A stretch of 7,723 nt of DNA from JADKBO01 sp037968395 (lineage in GTDB: Bacteria > Bacteroidota > Bacteroidia > Chitinophagales > Saprospiraceae): contig JBBKVK010000007.1 of the NCBI GenBank assembly GCA_037968395.1, forward strand, positions 1 through 7,723, read 5' to 3'. The first letter of the stretch is position 1, and the number at the start of each line of letters is the position of its first letter. The notes under the pieces are model-generated. The model searched no databases. It saw only the letters and a list, made by a program, of their open reading frames with translations, and was not told the origin of the DNA. Position numbers and translations under genes: made by a program. Positions 1 through 5,961 of this stretch are shown here, piece by piece.

Positions 1-47
1 TAATAAAAAATTAAAAATATACTTTGAGTTAAATTTACCAAGTTTTA

Positions 48-60
48 AGTATATTATACT
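48..60. repeat. Short perfect palindrome in upstream leader
   Basis: The sequence AGTATA-T-TATACT is a perfect 6-1-6 inverted repeat in the AT-rich leader of the metalloprotease gene. A further TATACT lies at 18-23. It could be an operator half-site pair, but palindromes this short made of A and T arise often by chance. It lies more than 60 bp upstream of the best -7 box candidate. Function unknown. Confidence 0.2.
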
Positions 61-126
61 GATTATTTCAGCATAAAAAGTCATTTATTTTTATATAATT
101 ACTCTTTTCGTTTTATTATATTTTCA

Positions 127-134
127 TTACTTTG
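127..134 (+). promoter_or_regulatory. Candidate -7 box for the metalloprotease gene
   Basis: TTACTTTG differs by one base from the Bacteroidota -7 consensus TAnnTTTG and lies 57 bp upstream of the ATG at 192. No clear TTG element is present about 20 bp further upstream. Transcription from here would give a leader of roughly 50 nt that includes the hairpin at 143-158. Confidence 0.3.
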
Positions 135-142
135 CATTTATC

Positions 143-158
143 GAGTTTTGATAAACTC
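143..158 (+). promoter_or_regulatory. Hairpin in the probable 5' leader of the metalloprotease gene
   Basis: GAGTTT-TGAT-AAACTC is a perfect 6-bp stem with a 4-nt loop, 33 bp before the start codon and just downstream of the candidate -7 box. An overlapping alternative pairing (TATC at 139-142 with GATA at 150-153) is also possible. It could be an operator or a small leader RNA hairpin. There is no T-run after it, so it is not a terminator. Confidence 0.3.
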
Positions 159-191
159 ATTATATTATTCATAAATAAAAATCAGTAAATT

Positions 192-2525
192 ATGTTAAAA
201 AAAATTACCACATTTGGAGTCCTACTATTAATGGTATTTAGTATGTATGGACAAAGGAATTGCGGCTCTATGGAATACCTAGAGCAACAATTACAAGAAG
301 ATTCTAAAAGAGGAGATTATCTTAAACAAATTGAAGAATACACTAGGGCGTTTCTAGCTAATCCAGAAAATCGAGCAGCTACAGTAGTTACAATACCGGT
401 AGTAGTTCATGTTGTTTACAATAACTCTTCAGAAAACATTAGTGATGCTCAGATCAACACACAAATGCAGGTATTGACTGATGATTTCAGAAGGTTAAAT
501 AGCGATGCGGACGGCACATGGTCACAAGCTGCTGATACAGAAATAGAATTCTGCCTAGCTACAGTAGATCCTAATGGAAACACAACGACAGGTGTAACTA
601 GAACTTCAACAAGTACGTCTTCTTTTTCAGCGAATGACAATATGAAATTTAACAGCTCTGGAGGAAAAGATGCTTGGCCTGCAGGCGACTATATGAATAT
701 GTGGGTATGTGATCTAAGTGGAACTTTATTGGGTTATGCACAATTTCCAGGTGGATCAGCAAGTACAGATGGGGTGGTCATTGACTACCAATATTTTGGC
801 ACGTCAGGTACAGCAACATTTCCATTTGATCTAGGACGTACAGCTACTCATGAAGTTGGTCACTGGCTAAACCTAAGACACATTTGGGGTGATGGTGGAT
901 GCGGTGTCGATGATTTCGTAGCTGATACACCAACATCTGATGCTTCAAATGGTGGTTGTGCTTTAGGACATGTATCATGTGGCTCTGTAGATATGGTTCA
1001 AAATTACATGGATTACTCAGATGATGCATGCATGAACCTTTATACTTTAGGTCAAAAAACAAGAATGCAAGCATTATTTGGATCAGGTGGTGCTAGAGCA
1101 AGTTTATTAAGCTCTAATGGATGTGGTTCTGGTTCTGGACCTACTTGTAGTGACGGTATCCAAAATGGAGATGAAACAGGTGTTGATTGTGGTGGCTCTT
1201 GTACAGCATGTGGCGGCGGATGTACCGATACAGAGGTAACTATTAGTATAACTCTTGATAACTATCCTGGTGAAACGACATGGAATCTTAAAAATGCATC
1301 GGGTACAACACTTGCCTCTGGAGGTCCTTATTCAGGTGCGGGTTCGACAGTAAGTGTAACTCAATGCCTTACTGATGGATGTTATGATTTTACAATAAAT
1401 GATAGTTATGGAGACGGTATATGCTGTTCTTATGGTAATGGATCATACACTTTATCTGGCGGTGGCACAACTTATGCATCAGGAGGAGCTTTCGGATCTA
1501 TAGAAGTTAAAAATTTCTGTATAGGAGGAGGCCCAGCACCAACTTGTAGTGATGGTATCCAAAATGGAAACGAAACAGGTGTTGATTGTGGTGGCCCTGA
1601 TTGTGCTGCTTGTCCTACCTGTAGTGATGGCATTCAGAATGGAAATGAAACAGGTATAGATTGTGGTGGCTCTTGTACGGCTTGCCCAACATGTAATGAT
1701 GGTATCCAAAATGGAGATGAAACAGGTGTTGATTGCGGAGGTTCTTGTTCACCATGCGGTGGAGGTGGAGGTTCTACAGTAGTATTAGGTAGTTACTTTG
1801 AGTCTGGCTGGGATGGTTGGACTGACGGTGGAAATGACTGTGCTAGATACTCAGGATCAAGATCTTATGAAGGAAACTACTCAATTAGAATAAGAGATAA
1901 TTCAGGTACTGCTTCGTCAATGACTACTTCTGGATTGAATCTTGCTGGCTATAGTTCTGTTGAAGTAGAATTCTTTTTCTACGCATACAGTATGGAGAAT
2001 GGAGAAGACTTTTGGTTAAGGTATAATGATGGAAGTGGTTGGAATACTGTAGCATCTTATGCAAGAGGAACCAGCTTTAATAATAATACCTTTTACACTG
2101 CAACAGTTACATTAAATAGCAGCACTACTAATTTAGTTAATGGAGGTCAATTTAGATTCCAATGTGACGCTAGTGCTAATAATGACCATATATACATCGA
2201 TGCTGTTACTGTTACCGGTATCTCTGGAGCTAGGACTAATGGTGAAGGATCATCTATAAAAGCTTTATATGTAAATAACAGTGAGTTAGATATAGAAGAT
2301 TTAAGACTATCACCAAACCCTGTAAGCCAAGACTTATTTGTTAGATCATTAGAACCAATGAAGGTAATAAAAGTTTACAGTTCAACAGGACAATTAGTCA
2401 GGAATCAAAATGGCGGAAACGAATTGTCAAAAACCATCAATATGGCTGATTTAAAACCTGGAGTCTATATTATTACTGTAGAGACAGAAGATGAATTAAT
2501 TACAAAACGATTTATTAAAAATTAA
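192..2525 (+). CDS. Secreted M43-family zinc metalloprotease with Cys-rich repeats and T9SS sorting domain
   Basis: Probable extracellular endopeptidase, exported by Sec and then by the type IX secretion system. Seen, in order: signal peptide (about residues 1-20, ending SMYGQ); a short propeptide-like stretch; a catalytic domain at about 60-310 with HEVGHWLNLRHIWGD (zinc ligands H220, H224, H230; catalytic E221) and a Met-turn NYMDY (M273), the arrangement of the M43 cytophagalysin/pappalysin family. The usual Gly of HExxHxxGxxH is Asn here (N227). Next come four copies of a Cys-rich motif (CSDGIQNGDETG followed by a CGG..C..C tail) at 319-340, 452-474, 477-498 and 501-522. A Cys-containing beta domain sits between copies 1 and 2 (about 345-444, with DSYGDGICC). 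A MAM/jelly-roll-like module follows at about 528-690. A T9SS type A sorting domain ends the protein (about 697-777; LSPNPVSQDLF, GVYIITVE, KRFIKN). The ATG at 192 is the only start that keeps the full signal peptide. The gene is monocistronic, with a strong terminator after it. Substrate unknown. Confidence 0.93.
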   Translation: MLKKITTFGVLLLMVFSMYGQRNCGSMEYLEQQLQEDSKRGDYLKQIEEYTRAFLANPENRAATVVTIPVVVHVVYNNSSENISDAQINTQMQVLTDDFRRLNSDADGTWSQAADTEIEFCLATVDPNGNTTTGVTRTSTSTSSFSANDNMKFNSSGGKDAWPAGDYMNMWVCDLSGTLLGYAQFPGGSASTDGVVIDYQYFGTSGTATFPFDLGRTATHEVGHWLNLRHIWGDGGCGVDDFVADTPTSDASNGGCALGHVSCGSVDMVQNYMDYSDDACMNLYTLGQKTRMQALFGSGGARASLLSSNGCGSGSGPTCSDGIQNGDETGVDCGGSCTACGGGCTDTEVTISITLDNYPGETTWNLKNASGTTLASGGPYSGAGSTVSVTQCLTDGCYDFTINDSYGDGICCSYGNGSYTLSGGGTTYASGGAFGSIEVKNFCIGGGPAPTCSDGIQNGNETGVDCGGPDCAACPTCSDGIQNGNETGIDCGGSCTACPTCNDGIQNGDETGVDCGGSCSPCGGGGGSTVVLGSYFESGWDGWTDGGNDCARYSGSRSYEGNYSIRIRDNSGTASSMTTSGLNLAGYSSVEVEFFFYAYSMENGEDFWLRYNDGSGWNTVASYARGTSFNNNTFYTATVTLNSSTTNLVNGGQFRFQCDASANNDHIYIDAVTVTGISGARTNGEGSSIKALYVNNSELDIEDLRLSPNPVSQDLFVRSLEPMKVIKVYSSTGQLVRNQNGGNELSKTINMADLKPGVYIITVETEDELITKRFIKN
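1146..1211 (+). repeat. Cys-rich coding repeat, copy 1
   Basis: Residues 319-340 of the metalloprotease form a 22-residue unit, beginning CSDGIQNGDETG and ending with four clustered Cys. It stands alone between the catalytic domain and the beta domain. The DNA is close to copy 4 (1689-1757) over the first 50 bases. Units of this consensus are common linkers in secreted Bacteroidota and myxobacterial proteins; the Cys and Asp pattern suggests disulphide-bonded, possibly calcium-binding modules (inference). Confidence 0.85.
1545..1757 (+). repeat. Three tandem Cys-rich coding repeats, copies 2-4
   Basis: Residues 452-474, 477-498 and 501-522 are consecutive copies of the same unit, separated only by Pro-Thr. 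Copy 2 has one extra residue (CGGPDC in place of CGGSC). The array ends in a Gly-rich linker. It probably acts as a stiff spacer between the catalytic part and the distal jelly-roll domain. The near-identical DNA makes this a place where copy number could vary between strains. Confidence 0.88.
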
Positions 2526-2556
2526 TACAATCTTTCTCTTCTCAATAAACAATTTG

Positions 2557-2590
2557 GCAGGCTTCAGTAAAATGAAGCCTGCTTTTTATT
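2557..2590 (+). terminator. Rho-independent terminator of the metalloprotease gene
   Basis: A perfect 10-bp GC-rich stem (arm GCAGGCTTCA at 2557-2566, its complement TGAAGCCTGC at 2573-2582) encloses the 6-nt loop GTAAAA and is followed directly by TTTTT. It begins 32 bp after the stop codon. The T-run is only on the plus-strand side, so it should terminate in one direction. Confidence 0.92.
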
Positions 2591-2774
2591 ACATGCAATT
2601 CCCCGAATGGTGATTAATTAAACCCGCATTATGAATTAAAAATCCCCACCAGCCAAAGTCTTGTCCAGCAGATAAGTATTACAGATCAAAAGGCCTGAAA
2701 ACTAAGGTGTTTCGCTCATTTTCCTTATTCCATAGTTTTGCCAACTCATATTTTTCAGCTATGCTTAATGGCAT
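2589..2774 (-). pseudogene. Possible decayed gene fragment between the protease and the 93-residue gene
   Basis: Read on the minus strand from an ATG at 2774, one frame runs 31 codons to a TAA at 2681-2679 and then stays open for 29 more codons to the TAA at 2591-2589. The first part begins MPLSIAEKYELAKLWNK and the second includes GQDFGWWGFLIHNAG. A frame of about 60 codons with one stop is longer than expected by chance in such AT-rich DNA. The residue mix also looks protein-like, so this may be a relic of a gene or mobile element with a nonsense mutation. I do not recognise the family. It may equally be ordinary intergenic sequence; no plausible promoter or start signal stands out. Confidence 0.22.
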
Positions 2775-2803
2775 CGAAGAAAGTATTATTAAAAAATTAA
2801 TCG

Positions 2804-2824
2804 TAATTTAGAATTTAATTCTAA
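2804..2824 (+). promoter_or_regulatory. Candidate promoter and overlapping palindrome before the 93-residue gene
   Basis: TAATTTAG (2804-2811) is one base off the TAnnTTTG -7 consensus. It overlaps a perfect 7-3-7 inverted repeat, TTAGAAT-TTA-ATTCTAA (2808-2824). The repeat ends 18 bp before the ATG at 2843. If the box is real, a dimeric repressor bound to the palindrome would cover the transcription start. Both elements are made almost wholly of A and T, so chance is a real alternative. Confidence 0.3.
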
Positions 2825-2842
2825 TTTAAAAACAAATAAATT

Positions 2843-3124
2843 ATGACAATCATAGATTCAATTTTAGCGCTTTTAAAAAAGAAAGGAAACACAGAATTAG
2901 ATGATGTACCAGCAGGTTTATGTCCAAACTGTTGGGGAAGGGAAGAGTACGGTGGTAAGTTTTATGAAGCCGTGAAGAAAAATGACACCGATATAAATAG
3001 CAAAAGTCCAAATGTTGGATGGATCCAAGATTATGCTAACAAAAATCTATCTGGGATTAGGGTTGAACATGAAAATGAGCAATATATTTGTCCTACATGT
3101 ACGGTAGGTTATAAGCCTGCTTAA
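2843..3124 (+). CDS. Small conserved protein with two CPxC pairs (zinc-ribbon-like)
   Basis: A 93-residue soluble protein of unknown function. Seen: a short amphipathic N-terminal helix with a Lys run (residues 1-15), then CPNCWGREEYGG (C27, C30), a variable middle, and YICPTCTVGYKPA at the C-terminus (C83, C86). Two CPxC knuckles about 50 residues apart are typical of a zinc ribbon binding one zinc ion. That is inference, as no structural relative is recognised. From memory, close relatives with the CPNCWG motif are widespread as single-domain proteins in Bacteroidota. The ATG follows the A-rich leader AAACAAATAAATT, like the other starts here. It is a single-gene unit, preceded by a possible operator and convergent with the SRPBCC gene 102 bp away. 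Confidence 0.85.
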   Translation: MTIIDSILALLKKKGNTELDDVPAGLCPNCWGREEYGGKFYEAVKKNDTDINSKSPNVGWIQDYANKNLSGIRVEHENEQYICPTCTVGYKPA

Positions 3125-3181
3125 TGATGCTATTAGTTAACTAGATGGACTGATGACTTTTATCATTTTGTAAATAACTAT

Positions 3182-3194
3182 TGACTATTAGTCA
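3182..3194. repeat. Short palindrome in the convergent intergenic gap
   Basis: TGACTA-T-TAGTCA is a perfect 6-1-6 inverted repeat in the 102-bp gap between the two convergent stop codons. No T-run follows on either strand and the loop would be too small for a stable RNA hairpin, so it is not a normal terminator. No good terminator is visible for either convergent gene. Confidence 0.2.
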
Positions 3195-3226
3195 CTAAAT
3201 GCCTATTTATTGGGAAGGTGGTTTTA

Positions 3227-3700
3227 TTATAAGACTGCTCTTATTAGCTTTACCCAAAGGCTCCATTTCGTCTTTTTTTGCTGTTTTAAATATCGGTTTT
3301 CTACTTTATCAAAGGCGTCCTCAATGAGAGCGTCGTGTAATGGTCTGATCCCTATTATCCAAAGCAATGATGTTAATCCATTAGTTTCAATATCAATAGT
3401 ATGTCTGAGTTCTGTAGATTCTTTGGTTAATTTTGTGATTTCAAACTTGTGTATCCCATTAATTCCTTTAGGTTTTTCAAATTGAAAAACCATTAAATCA
3501 TCATTTGATTCTAATACTTTATATCCAATAGGGCCATGGCCTCCACTTGATTCAACCTTCAAGCCATCTTTAAATTTCATTTTAGGCCAATTATTCAGTG
3601 GCCAAACTTGATCCTCATTTGTCGCTAAGGATTTGAACAATTCAACCAAAACATTTTTGGATTGATCAATTTTTCTGCTATGAATGTTTAGTACTTTCAA
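3227..3700 (-). CDS. SRPBCC-fold (START/polyketide cyclase-like) protein
   Basis: A 157-residue protein of the SRPBCC helix-grip fold, whose members bind hydrophobic ligands; the ligand here is unknown. Seen: N-terminal strand KVLNIHSR, a first helix with LFKSLATNEDQVWP, NNWPKMKF, the conserved GGHGPIGYKV (residues 53-62), beta strands ending in ELRHTIDIE, and the C-terminal helix RPLHDALIEDAFDKVE (119-134). The HGPI and LHDALIEDA motifs match a recurrent uncharacterised SRPBCC subfamily as I remember it. The start is a TTG: no in-frame ATG exists between it and the upstream stop at 3748-3746, and the next internal Met would remove the first strand and helix. It begins 34 bp after the permease stop on the same strand, so it is probably cotranscribed with it. 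Its upstream frame runs into the permease's 3' end. No signal peptide, so it is probably cytoplasmic. Confidence 0.85.
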   Translation of the reverse strand: MKVLNIHSRKIDQSKNVLVELFKSLATNEDQVWPLNNWPKMKFKDGLKVESSGGHGPIGYKVLESNDDLMVFQFEKPKGINGIHKFEITKLTKESTELRHTIDIETNGLTSLLWIIGIRPLHDALIEDAFDKVENRYLKQQKKTKWSLWVKLIRAVL

Positions 3701-3734
3701 TTCAATGCATTTTTGCCTAAAAAAACATTCCAGA

Positions 3735-4787
3735 TCATTCCGCCTTTACTTTTGGATCAATCATAACATAGAATACATCAGTAAGTATATTAATTAATAC
3801 AAACACACCAGAGATAAATAAGACACAAGCTAAAATCACAGGTATATCATAGTTAATTAGGCTATTGATAGTGAGCTCCCCTACCCCTTTGTAATTAAAT
3901 ACTTTTTCTACAAAAAAAGCACCCGCCAATAGTGAAGCCAGCCATCCAGACAAAGATGTAACAATGGGATTCATAGCGTTGCGAAAAGCATGTTTGTAAA
4001 TGGTGCTAAAATAGGAAAGACCCTTAGATTTTGCAGTCTTAATATAGTTGGCATCTAACACATCAAGCATGGCACTACGACTTAATTGAACCACAATAGA
4101 GACAGGCCTCATCCCCAGAGCTAGAGTTGGCAATATGAGGTTTTTCCAGACTACTACATCATCACCGATGTCATTGATTTCATACAATCCGCCTTGCATA
4201 TTAAGGCCAGTATATGGAGCTAGGATGAATCCAAACAGCAATGCACAAAATATGGCCGCTACATAACTAGGTACTGAGATCCCCAAAGTTGAAACCACCA
4301 ATATAAGATTATCGGCTATGGAGTCCTTGTACACAGCGGCTATCACTCCAAATACAATCCCTAAAAGGGCAGCAAATAAAAATGATGTCAACGCCAAAAT
4401 CATTGTCCTAGGTATGGCTTCTGACAATAAACTTGATACAGGTCTTCCCGTTTGGTATGAGTCTCTTAGATATGGTATTTTAAAGCACATTCTATATTCA
4501 CCAATTGGGATTGTCCACAATTTAGAATGTAACATATCTGCAGTAGTTTTTGTAGTTACTGTAACAGGCGACAAATCTCTCAGATAATACAACATTTGGA
4601 TAGAAAGAGGCTTGTCAAGTCCAAGTTCTTTTTGCTTTTGCAATACTGTCTTGTTATCAGATCTCTGTCCAAAAGTTAGCCGTGTAGGATCTACAGGTGC
4701 CAAATATATAATCGAACATATTAATAGCACAACTGATATCAAAACAAGTAATCCTGACCCTATCCTTTTAGTTAAAAATCTAATCAT
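3735..4787 (-). CDS. ABC transporter permease, DppB/OppB family (peptide/nickel type)
   Basis: Inner-membrane subunit of a binding-protein-dependent importer for oligopeptides, nickel or similar solutes. Seen: TM1 at about residues 9-30, followed by the family signature LAPVDPTR and KELGLDKPLSIQ; a long periplasmic stretch (31-127); TM2 128-152, TM3 159-190, TM4 218-236, TM5 277-295, TM6 316-340. The EAA-type cytoplasmic loop that docks with the ATPase lies at about 244-272 (ANYIKTAKSKGLS, then HAFRNAMNP). At 350 residues it is slightly longer than typical DppB because of extra sequence around 72-112. The usual partners (DppC-type permease, ATPases, binding protein) are not adjacent: an SRPBCC gene lies downstream and a divergent SPFH gene upstream. 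It must therefore work with subunits encoded elsewhere. Substrate cannot be deduced. Confidence 0.92.
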   Translation of the reverse strand: MIRFLTKRIGSGLLVLISVVLLICSIIYLAPVDPTRLTFGQRSDNKTVLQKQKELGLDKPLSIQMLYYLRDLSPVTVTTKTTADMLHSKLWTIPIGEYRMCFKIPYLRDSYQTGRPVSSLLSEAIPRTMILALTSFLFAALLGIVFGVIAAVYKDSIADNLILVVSTLGISVPSYVAAIFCALLFGFILAPYTGLNMQGGLYEINDIGDDVVVWKNLILPTLALGMRPVSIVVQLSRSAMLDVLDANYIKTAKSKGLSYFSTIYKHAFRNAMNPIVTSLSGWLASLLAGAFFVEKVFNYKGVGELTINSLINYDIPVILACVLFISGVFVLINILTDVFYVMIDPKVKAE

Positions 4788-4791
4788 TTAT

Positions 4792-4799
4792 CAAAAGTA
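4792..4799 (-). promoter_or_regulatory. Weak candidate -7 box for the permease gene
   Basis: On the minus strand TACTTTTG matches TAnnTTTG exactly but sits only 4 bp before the ATG at 4787. Transcription from it would start at or inside the start codon and give a leaderless mRNA. No TTG element is seen about 20 bp upstream. A chance match in AT-rich DNA is quite possible. Confidence 0.15.
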
Positions 4800-4810
4800 A
4801 TGAAATATTA

Positions 4811-4850
4811 TTAATTGGGTGGTTAGCTATTTGGTTAGTTGGCTGGCTGA
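4811..4850. repeat. Low-complexity GGTTAG/TTGGCTGG repeat tract
   Basis: The stretch is built from short G/T-rich words: GGTTAGC at 4821, GGTTAGTTGG at 4833, then GGCTGGCTGAGG. A related word, TTTGGCTAGTTGGGTG, occurs right after the SPFH stop at 5924-5939. It lies in the 199-bp gap between the divergent permease and SPFH starts. This kind of tract probably spreads by slippage and is noncoding. Confidence 0.5.
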
Positions 4851-4859
4851 GGTATATAC

Positions 4860-4878
4860 TAGCCAAAGGCTATAAACG
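4860..4878. repeat. Short hairpin with ATAAAC flank, left of the SPFH gene
   Basis: TAGCC-AAA-GGCTA is a perfect 5-3-5 inverted repeat, followed by TAAACG. Its core and right flank (4862-4878) match the minus strand of 5943-5959 at 13 of 17 positions. Two of the differences compensate each other within the stem. Function unknown. Confidence 0.4.
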
Positions 4879-4962
4879 AATTAACAAGTTTTGTTTAGCG
4901 GATTTTAATGTTAGTTAATCGAAAACCTAATCCACATTCTCTCACATCACCCAAAAAATGAT

Positions 4963-4970
4963 TATATTTG
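4963..4970 (+). promoter_or_regulatory. -7 box of the SPFH gene
   Basis: TATATTTG matches the Bacteroidota TAnnTTTG consensus exactly and lies 16 bp before the ATG at 4987. It would give a short, almost pure-A leader (ten A residues at 4971-4980, then TAAACT). No clear TTG element is present 20 bp upstream, which is common for this phylum. Confidence 0.5.
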
Positions 4971-4986
4971 AAAAAAAAAATAAACT

Positions 4987-5922
4987 ATGAATTTTTCAAT
5001 ATTTTTAATTCCACTAATTTTCATCTCACTAGTGATATTATCAGCTGGGTTTTTCACTGTCAAGCAACAGAGTTATGCTATATTAGAACGACTGGGTAAG
5101 TTTAAATCTATTAAGAGTCCTGGTCTACATTTTAAAATACCAGTACTTGATAAAGTGGCTGGAAAAGTTAGTATTAAGATACAACAACTCGATGTATTAG
5201 TGGAAACCAAGACATTTGATGATGTATTTGTAAAATTAAAAGTCTCTGTACAATTCAAGATACTTCCAGACAAGGTTTATGATGCATTCTACAAATTAGA
5301 AAACCCTCACGATCAAATCACATCTTACATATTTGATGTAGTGAGAGCCGAAGTACCAAAAATGAAACTCGATGATGTATTCGTCAAGAAAGATGATGTA
5401 GCCAATGCCATAAGAAGAGAAATCTCTGAAGCAATGAACGAATATGGATATGAAATAGTAAAAGCATTAGTAACTGATATCGACCCAGATGCAGCAGTAA
5501 AAGAGGCAATGAATAGAATTAATGCTGCAGAAAGAGAAAAAACAGCTGCAGAATACGATGGTGAGGCTGAAAGAATCAGAATCGTAGCAAAAGCCAGAGC
5601 CGAAGCAGAAAGCAAAAGGCTTCAAGGCCAAGGTATCGCAGATCAAAGAAGAGAAATTGCTAAAGGATTGGAAGACTCAGTAGAAGCTCTCAATAAAGTT
5701 GGGATTAACAGCCAAGAAGCATCTTCATTGATTGTCATAACTCAACATTATGATACATTACAAAGTATAGGGGAAAGTACAAAGAGCAATTTAATATTAA
5801 TGCCTAATTCGCCAAGTATGGCCTCAGATATGTTAGCCAATATGGTAACATCATTCGCTGCAGCACAAAAGCTCGGAGAAGCACAGGATGACGCATATAA
5901 GTTGAAGCAAGGTAAAAAGTAG
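4987..5922 (+). CDS. SPFH/band-7 (stomatin-prohibitin) membrane scaffold protein, HIR-like
   Basis: A membrane-anchored scaffold that should oligomerise into rings or microdomains in the inner membrane; its client is unknown. Seen: one N-terminal TM segment (about residues 3-23); an SPFH domain at about 24-185 with QQSYAILERLGKFK, PGLHFKIPVLDK, QQLDVLVETKTFDDVFV, AFYKLENPHDQI, FDVVRAEVPKMKLDDVF and YGYEIVKALVTDIDPD; a charged Ala/Glu-rich coiled coil at about 170-225 (AAEREKTAAEYDGEAERIRI); and a C-terminal region ending KQGKK. The ETKT...NPHDQI...FDVVRA...DIDPD pattern matches plant hypersensitive-induced reaction (HIR) proteins more closely than HflK/C or FtsH-associated types. At 311 residues it has the usual length. 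It is a single-gene unit, with no NfeD-type partner next to it. No hairpin terminator is seen after the stop. Confidence 0.93.
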   Translation: MNFSIFLIPLIFISLVILSAGFFTVKQQSYAILERLGKFKSIKSPGLHFKIPVLDKVAGKVSIKIQQLDVLVETKTFDDVFVKLKVSVQFKILPDKVYDAFYKLENPHDQITSYIFDVVRAEVPKMKLDDVFVKKDDVANAIRREISEAMNEYGYEIVKALVTDIDPDAAVKEAMNRINAAEREKTAAEYDGEAERIRIVAKARAEAESKRLQGQGIADQRREIAKGLEDSVEALNKVGINSQEASSLIVITQHYDTLQSIGESTKSNLILMPNSPSMASDMLANMVTSFAAAQKLGEAQDDAYKLKQGKK

Positions 5923-5923
5923 T

Positions 5924-5959
5924 TTGGCTAGTTGGGTGTTGATGTTTATCGGCTTTGCC
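5924..5959. repeat. Low-complexity tract and hairpin right of the SPFH gene
   Basis: Immediately after the SPFH stop codon lies TTTGGCTAGTTGGGTG, like the tract at 4811-4850. It is followed by TGTTTATCGGCTTTGCC (5943-5959), which holds a small GGC-TTT-GCC inverted repeat. On the minus strand this segment resembles the hairpin at 4862-4878, so the two sit in opposite orientation around the SPFH gene. It is not followed by a T-run and does not look like a terminator. Confidence 0.4.
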
Positions 5960-5961
5960 TC

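Noticed and set aside
449..1709. Minus-strand open frames at 449-640, 844-1074 and 1479-1709 inside the metalloprotease gene
   Set aside because: They lie fully antisense to a gene with clear domains, have biased, low-quality composition (one is rich in His, Thr and Ile from repeats) and show no recognisable motif.
3210..3485. Plus-strand open frame antisense to the SRPBCC gene
   Set aside because: The opposite strand carries conserved HGPI and LHDALIEDA motifs; this frame has none and its Cys/Ser/Phe-rich product looks like a shadow.
4318..4800. Plus-strand open frames at 4318-4587 and 4612-4800 antisense to the permease
   Set aside because: The permease has a full set of membrane segments and an EAA loop; these frames have no features of their own.
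5073..5615. Minus-strand open frames at 5073-5273 and 5325-5615 inside the SPFH gene
   Set aside because: The hydrophobic Ala/Ser-rich product is the expected antisense of a charged coiled coil and is not a real membrane protein.
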